Positions 35,085 through 43,511 of a stretch of DNA of 64,000 nt are shown here, piece by piece. How positions within the stretch are numbered: the first letter of the stretch is position 1; the number at the start of each line of letters is the position of its first letter. Position numbers and translations under genes: made by a program. The notes under the pieces are model-generated. The model was not told the origin of the DNA and ran no database searches. It saw only the letters and a list, made by a program, of their open reading frames with translations. The DNA comes from Candidatus Methylospira mobilis. GTDB lineage: Bacteria > Pseudomonadota > Gammaproteobacteria > Methylococcales > Methylococcaceae. The stretch covers positions 2,543,389-2,607,388 of the forward strand of contig NZ_CP044205.1 in assembly GCF_009498235.1 (NCBI RefSeq), read 5' to 3'.

Positions 35085-36623
35085 ATGGCCTCAACGCCCG
35101 CAGCCAATGCATCCAGAGGAGATTTTCAAATTGTTTATCAAGGTCGGACAGTTGATGATTTAGTGATAAATTACATGCAAAGAAACCATATTCCAGGCCT
35201 ATCGCTCGCGATCGTCCAGGCGCCTTATATACCCAGAGTCGTTGCTTACGGCTTAGCCGATACTTCAGCAAAAACACTTATATCCAGCAACACAGTGTTT
35301 AATGTGGGCCAAATTACCAATGCCTACACAGCCGTCGCCGTCATGCAACTCAAGGAAGAAGGAAAGCTGGGATTGGAAGATCCTGTAACAAAATACCTGC
35401 CCAATGCCTCAAAGGAGTGGAACAGCATTAAGATTCGTCATTTGTTGACGCACTCATCGGGCCTGCCTTCCTATAACGAAGCGTCCGGCTTTGATTATAG
35501 TCAGGATTACAACCTTGACTCTATTATCGATATGGTTAAAAAGATTCCGGCGCGTTTCAAAGCCGGCCACGATACGTACAATAGCGCTACGGATTTTTAT
35601 TTATTAGGCGCGATCATTGAAAAATCGAGTGGCGTCTCTTACCAGGAATACATCACAAAAAATCAAATTGAGCGCGCAGGTTTAAAATATACCTTCTTCC
35701 CATCCAGCCTCGAATCGGTTAAAAATGAGTTGCATAACGGAAGCCAGCCTTTTCTGCACGCGGAGTTCAAGCAGAATCCGGTTTTCATTAACCCGGCCGA
35801 ACCGGCCGTGGGTTATCGTGACGCAAATAACGGTTGGACGGCTGTAAAACCAAATAAGCAATCAGCCACTTTTGCAGATTCAGGAATAATGGCGTCCGCT
35901 CAGGATATCAGTATATGGGATATTGCATTAGCCGGAGAGATTCTGGTTAAAAATCCGGAGAATCGTGAATTTCTATACCGCTCAGTCAAACTGGATAATG
36001 GCAAAATCAGCCCGGGGAATGCCGGCTGGCAATTTCCGGGGCATCCTGGTTTGATGTATATCAAAGGTAATATTCCCGGCTTTTCGACTTTCCTAAGCCG
36101 GTTTACAGCGCCAACGGAATTACTCTGCGTAACCTTGTTGGCCAACAAGGACAATATTCGTGACCTGGATGTGTTGGCGCGTCAAATTGCAGGCGCTTAC
36201 GATCAAAAACTGGCAGCGCCTGCAGGATCGGCATGGGTAGTATCCCGCGAAAGTCCCTATACTGTAAATGAAACGCTTGATCGGGTAAGTAAAGTGCTCG
36301 AAGCAAAGGGCGCCAAAGTATTCGCCCGTATCGATCACGGCGCCAATGCAGCCGGAGCAGGAAAAGCCATGAAGCCGAAGCAGGTATTAATCGTCGGTAA
36401 TCCTGCTGTGGGAACAGACTTGATTATTGCCAAACCAACAGTGGCAATTGATTTACCTTTACGCATTATGGCGTGGGAAGACGATACCGGCCAAGTATGG
36501 GCCAGCTTCACTGATCCGGTCGAACTTGGCAAGCAATATCATATAGAAGGACAAGAACAAGTATTAAACAATATGTATCAAGCCGTATATGCAGCTGTAG
36601 ATAAAGCAACTACAGCCTATTAA
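35085..36623 (+). CDS. Beta-lactamase-fold pseudoenzyme fused to DUF302, 5' end cut by IS30
   Basis: A protein with a serine beta-lactamase-like (PF00144-type) domain (residues about 15-380 from ATG 35085) and a C-terminal DUF302 domain (about 395-505; VNETLDRVSKVLEAKGAKVF, VGNPAVGTDLI, DLPLRIMAWEDDTG). The catalytic SxxK motif is replaced by Q76-I-T-N79 in VFNVGQITNAYT, and the YxN motif reads YNS. The usual acyl-serine chemistry is therefore absent. The flanking pattern LLTHSSGLPSY is intact, so the fold should be kept. IS30 removed the first half of the signal peptide; translation from 35085 would give a cytosolic form. Function is unknown; binding rather than catalysis seems likely. Confidence 0.82.
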   Translation: MASTPAANASRGDFQIVYQGRTVDDLVINYMQRNHIPGLSLAIVQAPYIPRVVAYGLADTSAKTLISSNTVFNVGQITNAYTAVAVMQLKEEGKLGLEDPVTKYLPNASKEWNSIKIRHLLTHSSGLPSYNEASGFDYSQDYNLDSIIDMVKKIPARFKAGHDTYNSATDFYLLGAIIEKSSGVSYQEYITKNQIERAGLKYTFFPSSLESVKNELHNGSQPFLHAEFKQNPVFINPAEPAVGYRDANNGWTAVKPNKQSATFADSGIMASAQDISIWDIALAGEILVKNPENREFLYRSVKLDNGKISPGNAGWQFPGHPGLMYIKGNIPGFSTFLSRFTAPTELLCVTLLANKDNIRDLDVLARQIAGAYDQKLAAPAGSAWVVSRESPYTVNETLDRVSKVLEAKGAKVFARIDHGANAAGAGKAMKPKQVLIVGNPAVGTDLIIAKPTVAIDLPLRIMAWEDDTGQVWASFTDPVELGKQYHIEGQEQVLNNMYQAVYAAVDKATTAY

Positions 36624-36752
36624 TTATCGTCTTCAGTGTCAGCCTGCGATCATTTGCAGGATGACGCATGGTTTTTATCATAACTGTTCGCTTTTGCTAC
36701 GACACAAACGCAAAAGATACTACCTGTCACAATCAACGGAGGAAAATCCACA

Positions 36753-37583
36753 ATGGGCACTTTGAACACGATTATCACCAAAGACGGCACGGAAATTTAT
36801 TACAAGGATTGGGGATCCGGACAGCCCGTCGTCTTCAGCCACGGCTGGCCGCTCAACGCCGATGCCTGGGAAAAGCAGATGGTCTATCTGGCATCCAACG
36901 GCTATCGCTGCATCGCGCATGATCGCCGCGGTCACGGGCGCTCAAGCCAGTCATGGAAAGGCAATGAAATGGATACTTACGCCGACGATCTGTCGGAACT
37001 TATCGAAGTGCTGGACCTGAAAGCCGCCACATTGATCGGACACTCAACCGGTGGCGGAGAAGTCGCCCGTTACATCGGACGGCATGGCACCAAACGCATC
37101 GTCAAGGCCGTGCTGGTAGGCGCGGTAACGCCGCTGATGCTCAAGACGGACGCCAACCCCGGCGGCCTGCCGATTGAAGTGTTCGACGGAATTCGTACCG
37201 GCGTAGCCACCGACCGTTCACAGTTTTTCAAAGACCTCGCTACACCGTTCTACGGCGCCAACAGGCCGGACGCGAAGGTCAGCCAAGGCGTACGCGACGC
37301 ATTCTGGTTGCAGGGCATGCAGGGCGGCCTTAAAAGCGAGCTCGACTGCATCAAGGCATTTTCCGAGACGGACTTCACTGAGGACCTCAAAAGGTTCGAC
37401 GTGCCGACCCTGATCATACACGGCGGCGACGATCAGATCGTGCCGATCGACGCCTCGGCTCGCGCCGCGTCGCAACTTATCAAGAACGCGACACTGAAAA
37501 TATACCCCGGCGCTCCCCACGGCCTTGCCGACACGCATAATGATGAGCTCAATACCGATCTGCTCGCCTTTCTCAAAAGCTAG
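36753..37583 (+). CDS. Alpha/beta hydrolase (non-haem chloroperoxidase / esterase type)
   Basis: A 276-residue alpha/beta hydrolase of the cofactor-free haloperoxidase/arylesterase group. It shows the oxyanion segment [14 protein letters not shown], the nucleophile serine in [19 protein letters not shown], an acid in [12 protein letters not shown] and the histidine in [12 protein letters not shown]. The natural substrate is unknown; peracid formation in vitro is a side activity of the family. The ribosome site AACGGAGGAAAATCC precedes ATG 36753. It lies between the DUF302 fusion and a dispersed repeat. Confidence 0.92.
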   Translation: MGTLNTIITKDGTEIYYKDWGSGQPVVFSHGWPLNADAWEKQMVYLASNGYRCIAHDRRGHGRSSQSWKGNEMDTYADDLSELIEVLDLKAATLIGHSTGGGEVARYIGRHGTKRIVKAVLVGAVTPLMLKTDANPGGLPIEVFDGIRTGVATDRSQFFKDLATPFYGANRPDAKVSQGVRDAFWLQGMQGGLKSELDCIKAFSETDFTEDLKRFDVPTLIIHGGDDQIVPIDASARAASQLIKNATLKIYPGAPHGLADTHNDELNTDLLAFLKS

Positions 37584-37610
37584 GGAAAGTGGATATTTAC
37601 AAGATTATTT

Positions 37611-37809
37611 GTAACTATTCAGCATAACCCGCTGGAGAGGAAGCGAGGTGAGCCAGGCGAGACCTGCTACGTCCATGGATGGGCGTAGAGAGCTTCCAGG
37701 GAAGGACTTGCAGCGTGGTTAATATTCCGCACGCTTCCGCATGTCTCGACTGGCTTGCCTCAACCCGGCCGCTTCGGTCATGACTCTAAAGCACTCGCTG
37801 AATACTTAC
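37611..37809. repeat. Dispersed repeat family 1, copy 2
   Basis: About 199 bp. It begins GTAACTATTCAGC and ends GCTGAATACTTAC, which pair as a terminal inverted repeat with one mismatch. The interior shares CAGGGAAGGACTTGCAGCGTGG and TCTCGACTGGCTTGCCTCA with copy 1 (1815-1983). Relative to copy 1 it has about 28 extra bases around GACCTGCTACGTCCATGGAT. It lies between the alpha/beta hydrolase and dps. Confidence 0.72.
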
Positions 37810-37837
37810 GATTATTTGATCATCAGGAAAACCAACC

Positions 37838-38335
37838 ATGACAACCTCAAACCAGAATATAAGCGCAAAAATTGATATAGGTATTTCCGAAACCGACCGA
37901 CTGAAGATTGTGCAGGGACTGTCCGGCCTATTGGCCGACAGTTACACGCTCTATCTGATGACCCATAACTTTCACTGGAACGTCAGAGGCCCCATGTTCA
38001 ATACCCTGCATCTAATGTTCATGGCGCAATATACGGAGCAGTGGAATGCCCTGGACCTCATAGCGGAACGCATCCGCGCGTTGGGATATCCCGCACCCGG
38101 CACCTACAAGGAATTCGTCAAGCTTGCTTCGATACAGGAAATCGAAGGCGTGCCAAAGGCATTGGACATGGTTCGTCACTTGGTGGCGGCGCAGGAAGCC
38201 ACTGCACGTACCGCCCGCAGCCTTTTTCCTGCAGTGAACGACGCCAACGACCAGCCTACCGCCGACCTGCTGACGCAACGATTGGAGATACATGAGAAAA
38301 CTGCCTGGATGCTGCGCAGTTTGCTGGAAGAGTAA
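37838..38335 (+). CDS. dps: Dps family ferritin-like protein
   Basis: A 165-residue mini-ferritin that binds DNA and oxidises ferrous iron with hydrogen peroxide, storing it in a 12-subunit shell. The ferroxidase ligands fall in [20 protein letters not shown] and [18 protein letters not shown]. It has a four-helix bundle and an N-terminal tail with lysine. Position near catalase suggests a peroxide defence role. The gene is followed by a strong two-way terminator. Confidence 0.94.
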   Translation: MTTSNQNISAKIDIGISETDRLKIVQGLSGLLADSYTLYLMTHNFHWNVRGPMFNTLHLMFMAQYTEQWNALDLIAERIRALGYPAPGTYKEFVKLASIQEIEGVPKALDMVRHLVAAQEATARTARSLFPAVNDANDQPTADLLTQRLEIHEKTAWMLRSLLEE

Positions 38336-38395
38336 GCACCCGCTCAGAAGAGCGGGACGAGACTTCCTGCCGGGTAAGTGGGAAAAGATTAATGG

Positions 38396-38421
38396 AAAAG
38401 CCGGCCCGAAAGCCGGCTTTT
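38396..38421. terminator. Bidirectional terminator between dps and chitinase
   Basis: AAAAGCCGGC and GCCGGCTTTT form a 10-bp perfect stem with a 6-nt loop. The A- and T-runs on the two sides make it work in both directions, as expected between converging genes. Confidence 0.9.
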
Positions 38422-38437
38422 CTGCCGCTACGAAACC

Positions 38438-40480
38438 TTATAAGCCAAGATCGGTAATAAAGCGGTTGGTGTAACCCAGAGTGGAAACACTGGGCACAGA
38501 ACTGCAGGTCGAAGAAGCGGTGGATTGGGAGCAAGGAGTATCCCGGTCCAGCGACCAGAAGTGCAAACCGGCCAACTGGTTGCTTATCGCCCATTGCGTC
38601 ATGCTATCGACATTAGCCAGCGAGAATATCTCGCTGGATACGTCGTTGACGCCTATCATCGGCGTCAGCTCTATCTTGCTGTACGGCGTGCCGTATTTCG
38701 CATTCAGGTTCTTCGCCGCCTGGATAGCGCTAAGCCCCATATCGCAAACGCCGTTCGACACCACGCAAACGCTGCTGCCGGGCGCACCGAAATCCATGGC
38801 CATCAGGTTGATGGTATAGTTGGTCACGGCATACTGTTGTATCGCCTGCATCACATAATAGCCGGTGACATTCAAATCGCCATACGGGTTAGATGCCGCC
38901 GTTCCGTTAGAGGAAGCCAGGGTTGCTATGGTAAAGCTGAAGCGCAGCTTGGGATAAGCCGATTGCACGGCGGCCACCTGCTGTACCAGACTGTTGATCT
39001 GCGCCTGGGTTTGTCCTGCTTCTATATCGAAATCGATGCCGACCAGATTTTTCGAGGCATAGCGATTGATAAAAGTAGTCATTCCTGCAGCGCTCGAACA
39101 GGTAAATGCACCCGCAGCCCCGCCGGTCGAAACCACGTAGTTGACATTGGCGTTGGCAAATGCCTGCACATTAGCCTGCGCCAGCGCATCAGCGGCTACA
39201 CCCGCCCAGTTTTCACTACCGCACTCACCGGTCGCAAACGCCCATGTCACAGCAGGCAGCTTGGCCGGTATGACATTCAGTATCGGAGTCAGCGTGCCGG
39301 TAATCGCCGTAGACATCACATTGGTATTCCAGTTCAAGGAAGTGCCGATATCCTTGTAAGGGCTGAACAACAGGCCGCTCGCCGTTCCGGTACCGGCCGG
39401 AGTAGTCGAACCACTTGAACCTGAGGAAGATGAGCCGCTTCCGGATGAACTGCCGCTGGAAGATGAACCACTGCCGGAAGACGAACCGCTTGATGAACTA
39501 CCCCCTGCCGCAGCAGCTACCGATGAGGCGAAAACAACCGTCTCGTAAGTACTTCCGCTTGCCGCAGTCTGCAAATCAGCCGGCGTCACGCCGTTGAATC
39601 CGCTGGACGTAACGCCGCCCGCAGGCAATGCGGCCGCCCAGGACGCCGGCGTCAAAGTTGTGGTGCCGTCAGCGGCGATATTAACCTGAAAATTCCACGG
39701 ACCGCTTTGAAACACATTATGAGCCGTCGCGGAATCCGGGAATTTCAAAATAGCCTGCCAGCCGCCGGCCCCCGAGGGTAGACTGCCTGACGACATGTTC
39801 TGGACCGCTACCGTACCGCTATACCCGCCGCTCCATGTATTATTGATGGAAAACAGCACTTGCAAAGCTGGAGTTGCGGTTGTTGCAGAACCGCTGCCGG
39901 ATGATGTCGACGATCCGGAACCGCTGCCGGTTGAACTGCCGTTGGAGCTGGAAGAACTGCTCGAACCGCTGCCGGCAGCTTGCCCTGCTTCGAGATTGGC
40001 TATGGTCTGCTGAGACGCTTGCGCCGACAAAACCGAAATCACGCACGGCTGGCCGTTAAAGGTGCAGTTAGCCAAATCCACCGTCGGATTCAACACGCCC
40101 GACGCATTGAAACCGATGCTCAGCGCGCTGTTTGCGGCCACCGCGCTCTCCCACGATGGTGAAGTCAGCGTGAAAGTATGAGTGGATGCGTTATAACTTG
40201 CGTTTGCATTCCAGAAAGACGACGCCTGAACTTGCTGGCCCAGCCCTGCAGACTGAAATGTCAACGTCCAGCCATTGCTCACGGCTGCAGGCACCCACAC
40301 AGCCAGAGAGCCGGTATACCCCGCCCACGAATCCGTAGCGCTACCCCATGAAGAAGCCGCGCTAATAATCGCATTTGGCACCGGTGCGGGCAAAGTCGCC
40401 GCAAAGGCGGGGAATCCGGCCACACATGAAAATATCAAGGCAGGCAATGCGCCTGTCAGTAATCGCAGCTTGCTTTTCAT
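38438..40480 (-). CDS. Secreted modular chitinase (GH18) with two cellulose/chitin-binding-like domains
   Basis: A 680-residue exported protein. A signal peptide (ending GFPAFA) is followed by a CBM2-like domain (SSWGSATDSWAGYTGSLAVW, about 30-170), a Ser/Gly linker, a second CBM2-like domain (LFSINNTWSGGYSGTVAVQN, about 205-290), a longer Ser/Gly linker and a GH18 domain. The GH18 catalytic motif is in LVGIDFDIEAGQT (DxDxE, the glutamate being the acid). It would cleave chitin outside the cell. ATG 40480 follows GGAGGTTCAAG; the longer frame from 40588 adds residues without a signal peptide. It is divergent from a LysR gene, which may regulate it. Confidence 0.9.
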   Translation of the reverse strand: MKSKLRLLTGALPALIFSCVAGFPAFAATLPAPVPNAIISAASSWGSATDSWAGYTGSLAVWVPAAVSNGWTLTFQSAGLGQQVQASSFWNANASYNASTHTFTLTSPSWESAVAANSALSIGFNASGVLNPTVDLANCTFNGQPCVISVLSAQASQQTIANLEAGQAAGSGSSSSSSSNGSSTGSGSGSSTSSGSGSATTATPALQVLFSINNTWSGGYSGTVAVQNMSSGSLPSGAGGWQAILKFPDSATAHNVFQSGPWNFQVNIAADGTTTLTPASWAAALPAGGVTSSGFNGVTPADLQTAASGSTYETVVFASSVAAAAGGSSSSGSSSGSGSSSSGSSSGSGSSSSGSSGSTTPAGTGTASGLLFSPYKDIGTSLNWNTNVMSTAITGTLTPILNVIPAKLPAVTWAFATGECGSENWAGVAADALAQANVQAFANANVNYVVSTGGAAGAFTCSSAAGMTTFINRYASKNLVGIDFDIEAGQTQAQINSLVQQVAAVQSAYPKLRFSFTIATLASSNGTAASNPYGDLNVTGYYVMQAIQQYAVTNYTINLMAMDFGAPGSSVCVVSNGVCDMGLSAIQAAKNLNAKYGTPYSKIELTPMIGVNDVSSEIFSLANVDSMTQWAISNQLAGLHFWSLDRDTPCSQSTASSTCSSVPSVSTLGYTNRFITDLGL

Positions 40481-40697
40481 CTTGAACCTCCGTAAAAATA
40501 AAGCGTTAAAAACAATAGATGAATAGACGGCTACCGCCATCCGAGTTTCCGACACCGCGCAGATCGCGGCGGATCGCGCTTTTTCCAAATAGACTCCTGC
40601 TTTCTCTGCTGAGTTAAAGCTTTTACAGCTTGTAAAATAAGATGACAGACAACCGTATTAGTTCAATAACAATTTTGTAAGAGGCGTTATTCATCCC

Positions 40698-41699
40698 ATG
40701 AATTTACGAGGCGTAGACTTAAACCTGTTAACGGTATTCGAAGCGGCATATGAAGAGCGCAGCCAGATCAAGGCCGCGGAACGAATAGGAATGACCCAGC
40801 CCGCCATCAGCAATGCACTGGGCCGCCTCAAGCATATTGCAAAAGATCCTCTTTTTACCGGAAAGTCCAGCGCCGGACTGCAACCGACGCCGCGCGCGGA
40901 TGAGATTTACGATCAGATACATCAGGCGCTGAACCTTGTCCGAGCCGGGTTGACCAATGATATCGAATTCGAACCAGCAGACAGCCACCGGCATTTTTCG
41001 CTGTCGATATGCTATGGCGGCGGCTCGGTGATAGGACCCGCGCTGTACCGGAACGTCAACCGCGAAGCGCCGAACGCGCGTTTATCGATCTATTCGATCG
41101 ACCCGGAAAAAGAAGCGACGGCGATGCTGCGCGACCACAGTCTGGACATCCTGGTGCATTACAACAAGTACGCCGATCCGGGCTTGATGCACGAGCTGAT
41201 CTATCAGCACCAGCCTGTCATCATTGCGCGACGTGAGCATCCGCGCATAGGCGAGATGTTCACGCCCGAACAGGCGCTACAGGAACGTTTTGCGATAGTT
41301 TTCGGACATTTCCCCACTCTTAGCGTTATTTCCGAACAGGAAAACTGGTTCGATCAGGTCTACGACAGAATCGCACTGCAGGTTCCCAATGTCATGGTTT
41401 TGCTATTGGCTGTAGCGCAAACCGATCTGCTGGCGCTCACGACGCAGCAAATCGCGCACACGTTCAAAAATCTATTCGATATCAAATGCTATCCCGTACC
41501 CTGGCAGATCGAGAGAGTCCCGCTTTACATGATCTGGCACCGCTCGGCCCAGGCGGACCCGGCCCATAGATGGCTGAGGGAAAAAGTGAAGGAAAGCATA
41601 CGGCACACCTGGATACCTCCTATCGATCAACGCGAGTACATAACGCAGGAATGGATTTTCAGGCATGATACGTTTACCCAGCAACGGCATGTTCAATGA
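40698..41699 (+). CDS. LysR-family transcriptional regulator
   Basis: A 333-residue regulator. The N-terminal winged helix (VDLNLLTVFEAAYEERSQIK, TQPAISNALGRLK) is of the NodD/LeuO-like group, followed by an effector domain of the periplasmic-binding fold. The 217-bp intergenic region shared with the divergent chitinase gene is the likely operator. The stop overlaps the next start (ATGA). Confidence 0.93.
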   Translation: MNLRGVDLNLLTVFEAAYEERSQIKAAERIGMTQPAISNALGRLKHIAKDPLFTGKSSAGLQPTPRADEIYDQIHQALNLVRAGLTNDIEFEPADSHRHFSLSICYGGGSVIGPALYRNVNREAPNARLSIYSIDPEKEATAMLRDHSLDILVHYNKYADPGLMHELIYQHQPVIIARREHPRIGEMFTPEQALQERFAIVFGHFPTLSVISEQENWFDQVYDRIALQVPNVMVLLLAVAQTDLLALTTQQIAHTFKNLFDIKCYPVPWQIERVPLYMIWHRSAQADPAHRWLREKVKESIRHTWIPPIDQREYITQEWIFRHDTFTQQRHVQ

Positions 41700-42001
41700 A
41701 ACGGCCCGCATGCCTTGTCGCTTTATATGCACTGCTCATGTTATCGATGCCGGTCTTTGCCGAGGCCGGCGAGGAAGATAATATCAGCGAGGAAGTGCAA
41801 TGCCGGCGCATGGATCGCCGGAGCGACGATTACCGATTGGAAGAAATCGGCCACGTCGGCGTATACGGCAATCAGCAGGCCGCGCAGAATTGCAATCAAG
41901 CGTTCCCTGACTGCGGCTACCGGTGCGTCGCCTGTATATACAATTATCAACACGATGGAGAGGTCTGCGAAGACCGAAGCGGCAACCGTTTCCTGAACTG
42001 A
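41696..42001 (+). CDS. Small secreted cysteine-rich protein
   Basis: A 101-residue protein with a signal peptide (MKRPACLVALYALLMLSMPV, cleavage after FAEA or nearby). The mature part carries six cysteines (EVQCRR, AQNCNQ, DCGYRCVACIYNY, VCEDRSG), which suggests disulfides in the periplasm or outside. No family is recognised. The ATGA overlap with the LysR gene argues for co-expression. Confidence 0.6.
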   Translation: MKRPACLVALYALLMLSMPVFAEAGEEDNISEEVQCRRMDRRSDDYRLEEIGHVGVYGNQQAAQNCNQAFPDCGYRCVACIYNYQHDGEVCEDRSGNRFLN

Positions 42002-42151
42002 GTTGCCGTCTTGCTCATTTTATGGGCTCCTGCAGGAATAAGGCTTAATTTAGGAGCGGTTAAAAAACAAGTACGACATGAATTGCTTATATATTACTGA
42101 TTTTTTGGTTATTTTAAGGTATAACTGTAACGGTTTCTGATTAACAGATTC

Positions 42152-42652
42152 CTAGAACCAGCGCCGCACTTTTTTCTTGTAATTCGAATAATAGACGCCA
42201 AATTTCGCCTGCAGATGGCGTTCTTCGGCACACACAACCCAATAATGCATTACCAACAAAAGCGGCGGCGTCAGCAGCAAAATCCAGCCTTGATTTACGA
42301 TGGAGCCCGCACCAAGATAGCAAAGCGTCAACGAAACATAAACCGGATTTCGCGAATAAGCATAGGGGCCGTCCGTGATCAAGGCCGATGCCGGTTTGCG
42401 CACATCCAAGGTCGTTTGATGGCGGCGAAAACGAAGCAGGACCGGCGCTATAATTAATATACTGGCGATGAGCATGGCCGTACCGGTAAACTGAGCGAGC
42501 GGATCGGGAAATAGCGGCCACGGCCAAAAATAGTTGAGCGCCATACCGGACAGGAACGCAGTTGCATACAAAAACGGAGGCGGTACGGCGACGCCTGGCC
42601 CCTGAAGCGGATCGGAGCTGCAACGTTTTAGTTTGTCGTTAATCCGGCCCAA
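42152..42652 (-). CDS. Isoprenylcysteine methyltransferase-like membrane protein
   Basis: A 166-residue integral membrane protein with four or five helices and the ICMT/PEMT signature GPYAYSRNPVYVSLTLCYLG followed by EERHLQAKFGVYYSNYKKKV. Members bind S-adenosylmethionine; bacterial substrates are mostly unknown. It is transcribed toward the LysR/Cys-rich pair. The 150-bp gap between (42002-42151) shows only a weak GCTCCT/AGGAGC hairpin. Confidence 0.85.
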   Translation of the reverse strand: MGRINDKLKRCSSDPLQGPGVAVPPPFLYATAFLSGMALNYFWPWPLFPDPLAQFTGTAMLIASILIIAPVLLRFRRHQTTLDVRKPASALITDGPYAYSRNPVYVSLTLCYLGAGSIVNQGWILLLTPPLLLVMHYWVVCAEERHLQAKFGVYYSNYKKKVRRWF

Positions 42653-42798
42653 AACCAGTACTCCTCGTCAGATCAATTACAGGTGTTATGGATTATTAAA
42701 GCATACAAACGCTGCAAGCGATGCATGCGCATCAAACAGACGTCTGGAACTGGAACGGATCACAAACGCGCTATGTGCACAAATATCGGGAAGATTGC

Positions 42799-43461
42799 AT
42801 GGTAAATCGGTTACTTCTATTTCGGTTATTTATAATTCTGGCGCTATTGCATCTCGAAGGATGCGCGACAACGGCGTTACCCGACGCAGGCCTTATCAAG
42901 CGCTACGACTATGGTTACACCACGCCCAAACTGACTTTTGCGCTGCACTCGCATCTGATCGTAGTCGACCTGCGACCGGAAATCATATCGGGACACAAAG
43001 CACCCGGCTATGTTGGCGAGGCGTTCAATGTATTCGGCGCCCCGATTGATGTAACCAATGCCGATGGCTGCCAGGCGATGCACACCACGCATACCACGGA
43101 GCGCTGTCTCCCGTTCCACGAAAGCGTATACAATGCAATTCTGCGGCCGGGAGGCGGCATATCAGACTCATACAGACTGTTCGTCATCATCAATCAATGG
43201 AAAACCGGGATACGCAATGGACTCGCGCTAAACTACGATCTGGCCGCTATCGTCGAAGACAAGGATCGAAATGTTGTCGCCAAAACCCATATCATGGGAT
43301 CGGATGAAAGCATAGATACCAGCGGCATCGGAGCGATCCACTTCAGAAATCACAATCAGGCTGCCGAAGAAATGAGCAAGATAGTCTCAGGCGCTCTCGC
43401 GCGCAAGCTGGAAATACTGCTGGGCGGCGACATCGCTCAGGCTTTGCGCAATCATGAATAA
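42799..43461 (+). CDS. Hypothetical lipoprotein
   Basis: About 220 residues beginning with a lipoprotein signal peptide (LFRLFIILALLHLEGCATT, lipobox LEGC). The mature part is beta-rich and ends in a helical QAAEEMSKIVSGALARKLEI. No family is recognised. ATG 42799 is preferred over the frame start at 42721 because the signal peptide starts there and GGGAAG lies upstream. It precedes the GTPase pair by 50 bp on the same strand and may belong with it. Confidence 0.7.
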   Translation: MVNRLLLFRLFIILALLHLEGCATTALPDAGLIKRYDYGYTTPKLTFALHSHLIVVDLRPEIISGHKAPGYVGEAFNVFGAPIDVTNADGCQAMHTTHTTERCLPFHESVYNAILRPGGGISDSYRLFVIINQWKTGIRNGLALNYDLAAIVEDKDRNVVAKTHIMGSDESIDTSGIGAIHFRNHNQAAEEMSKIVSGALARKLEILLGGDIAQALRNHE

Positions 43462-43511
43462 AGTTCAGCATGGATTACCGCAGGCGGTGCACAACATGAC
43501 GAGGAGTAACT

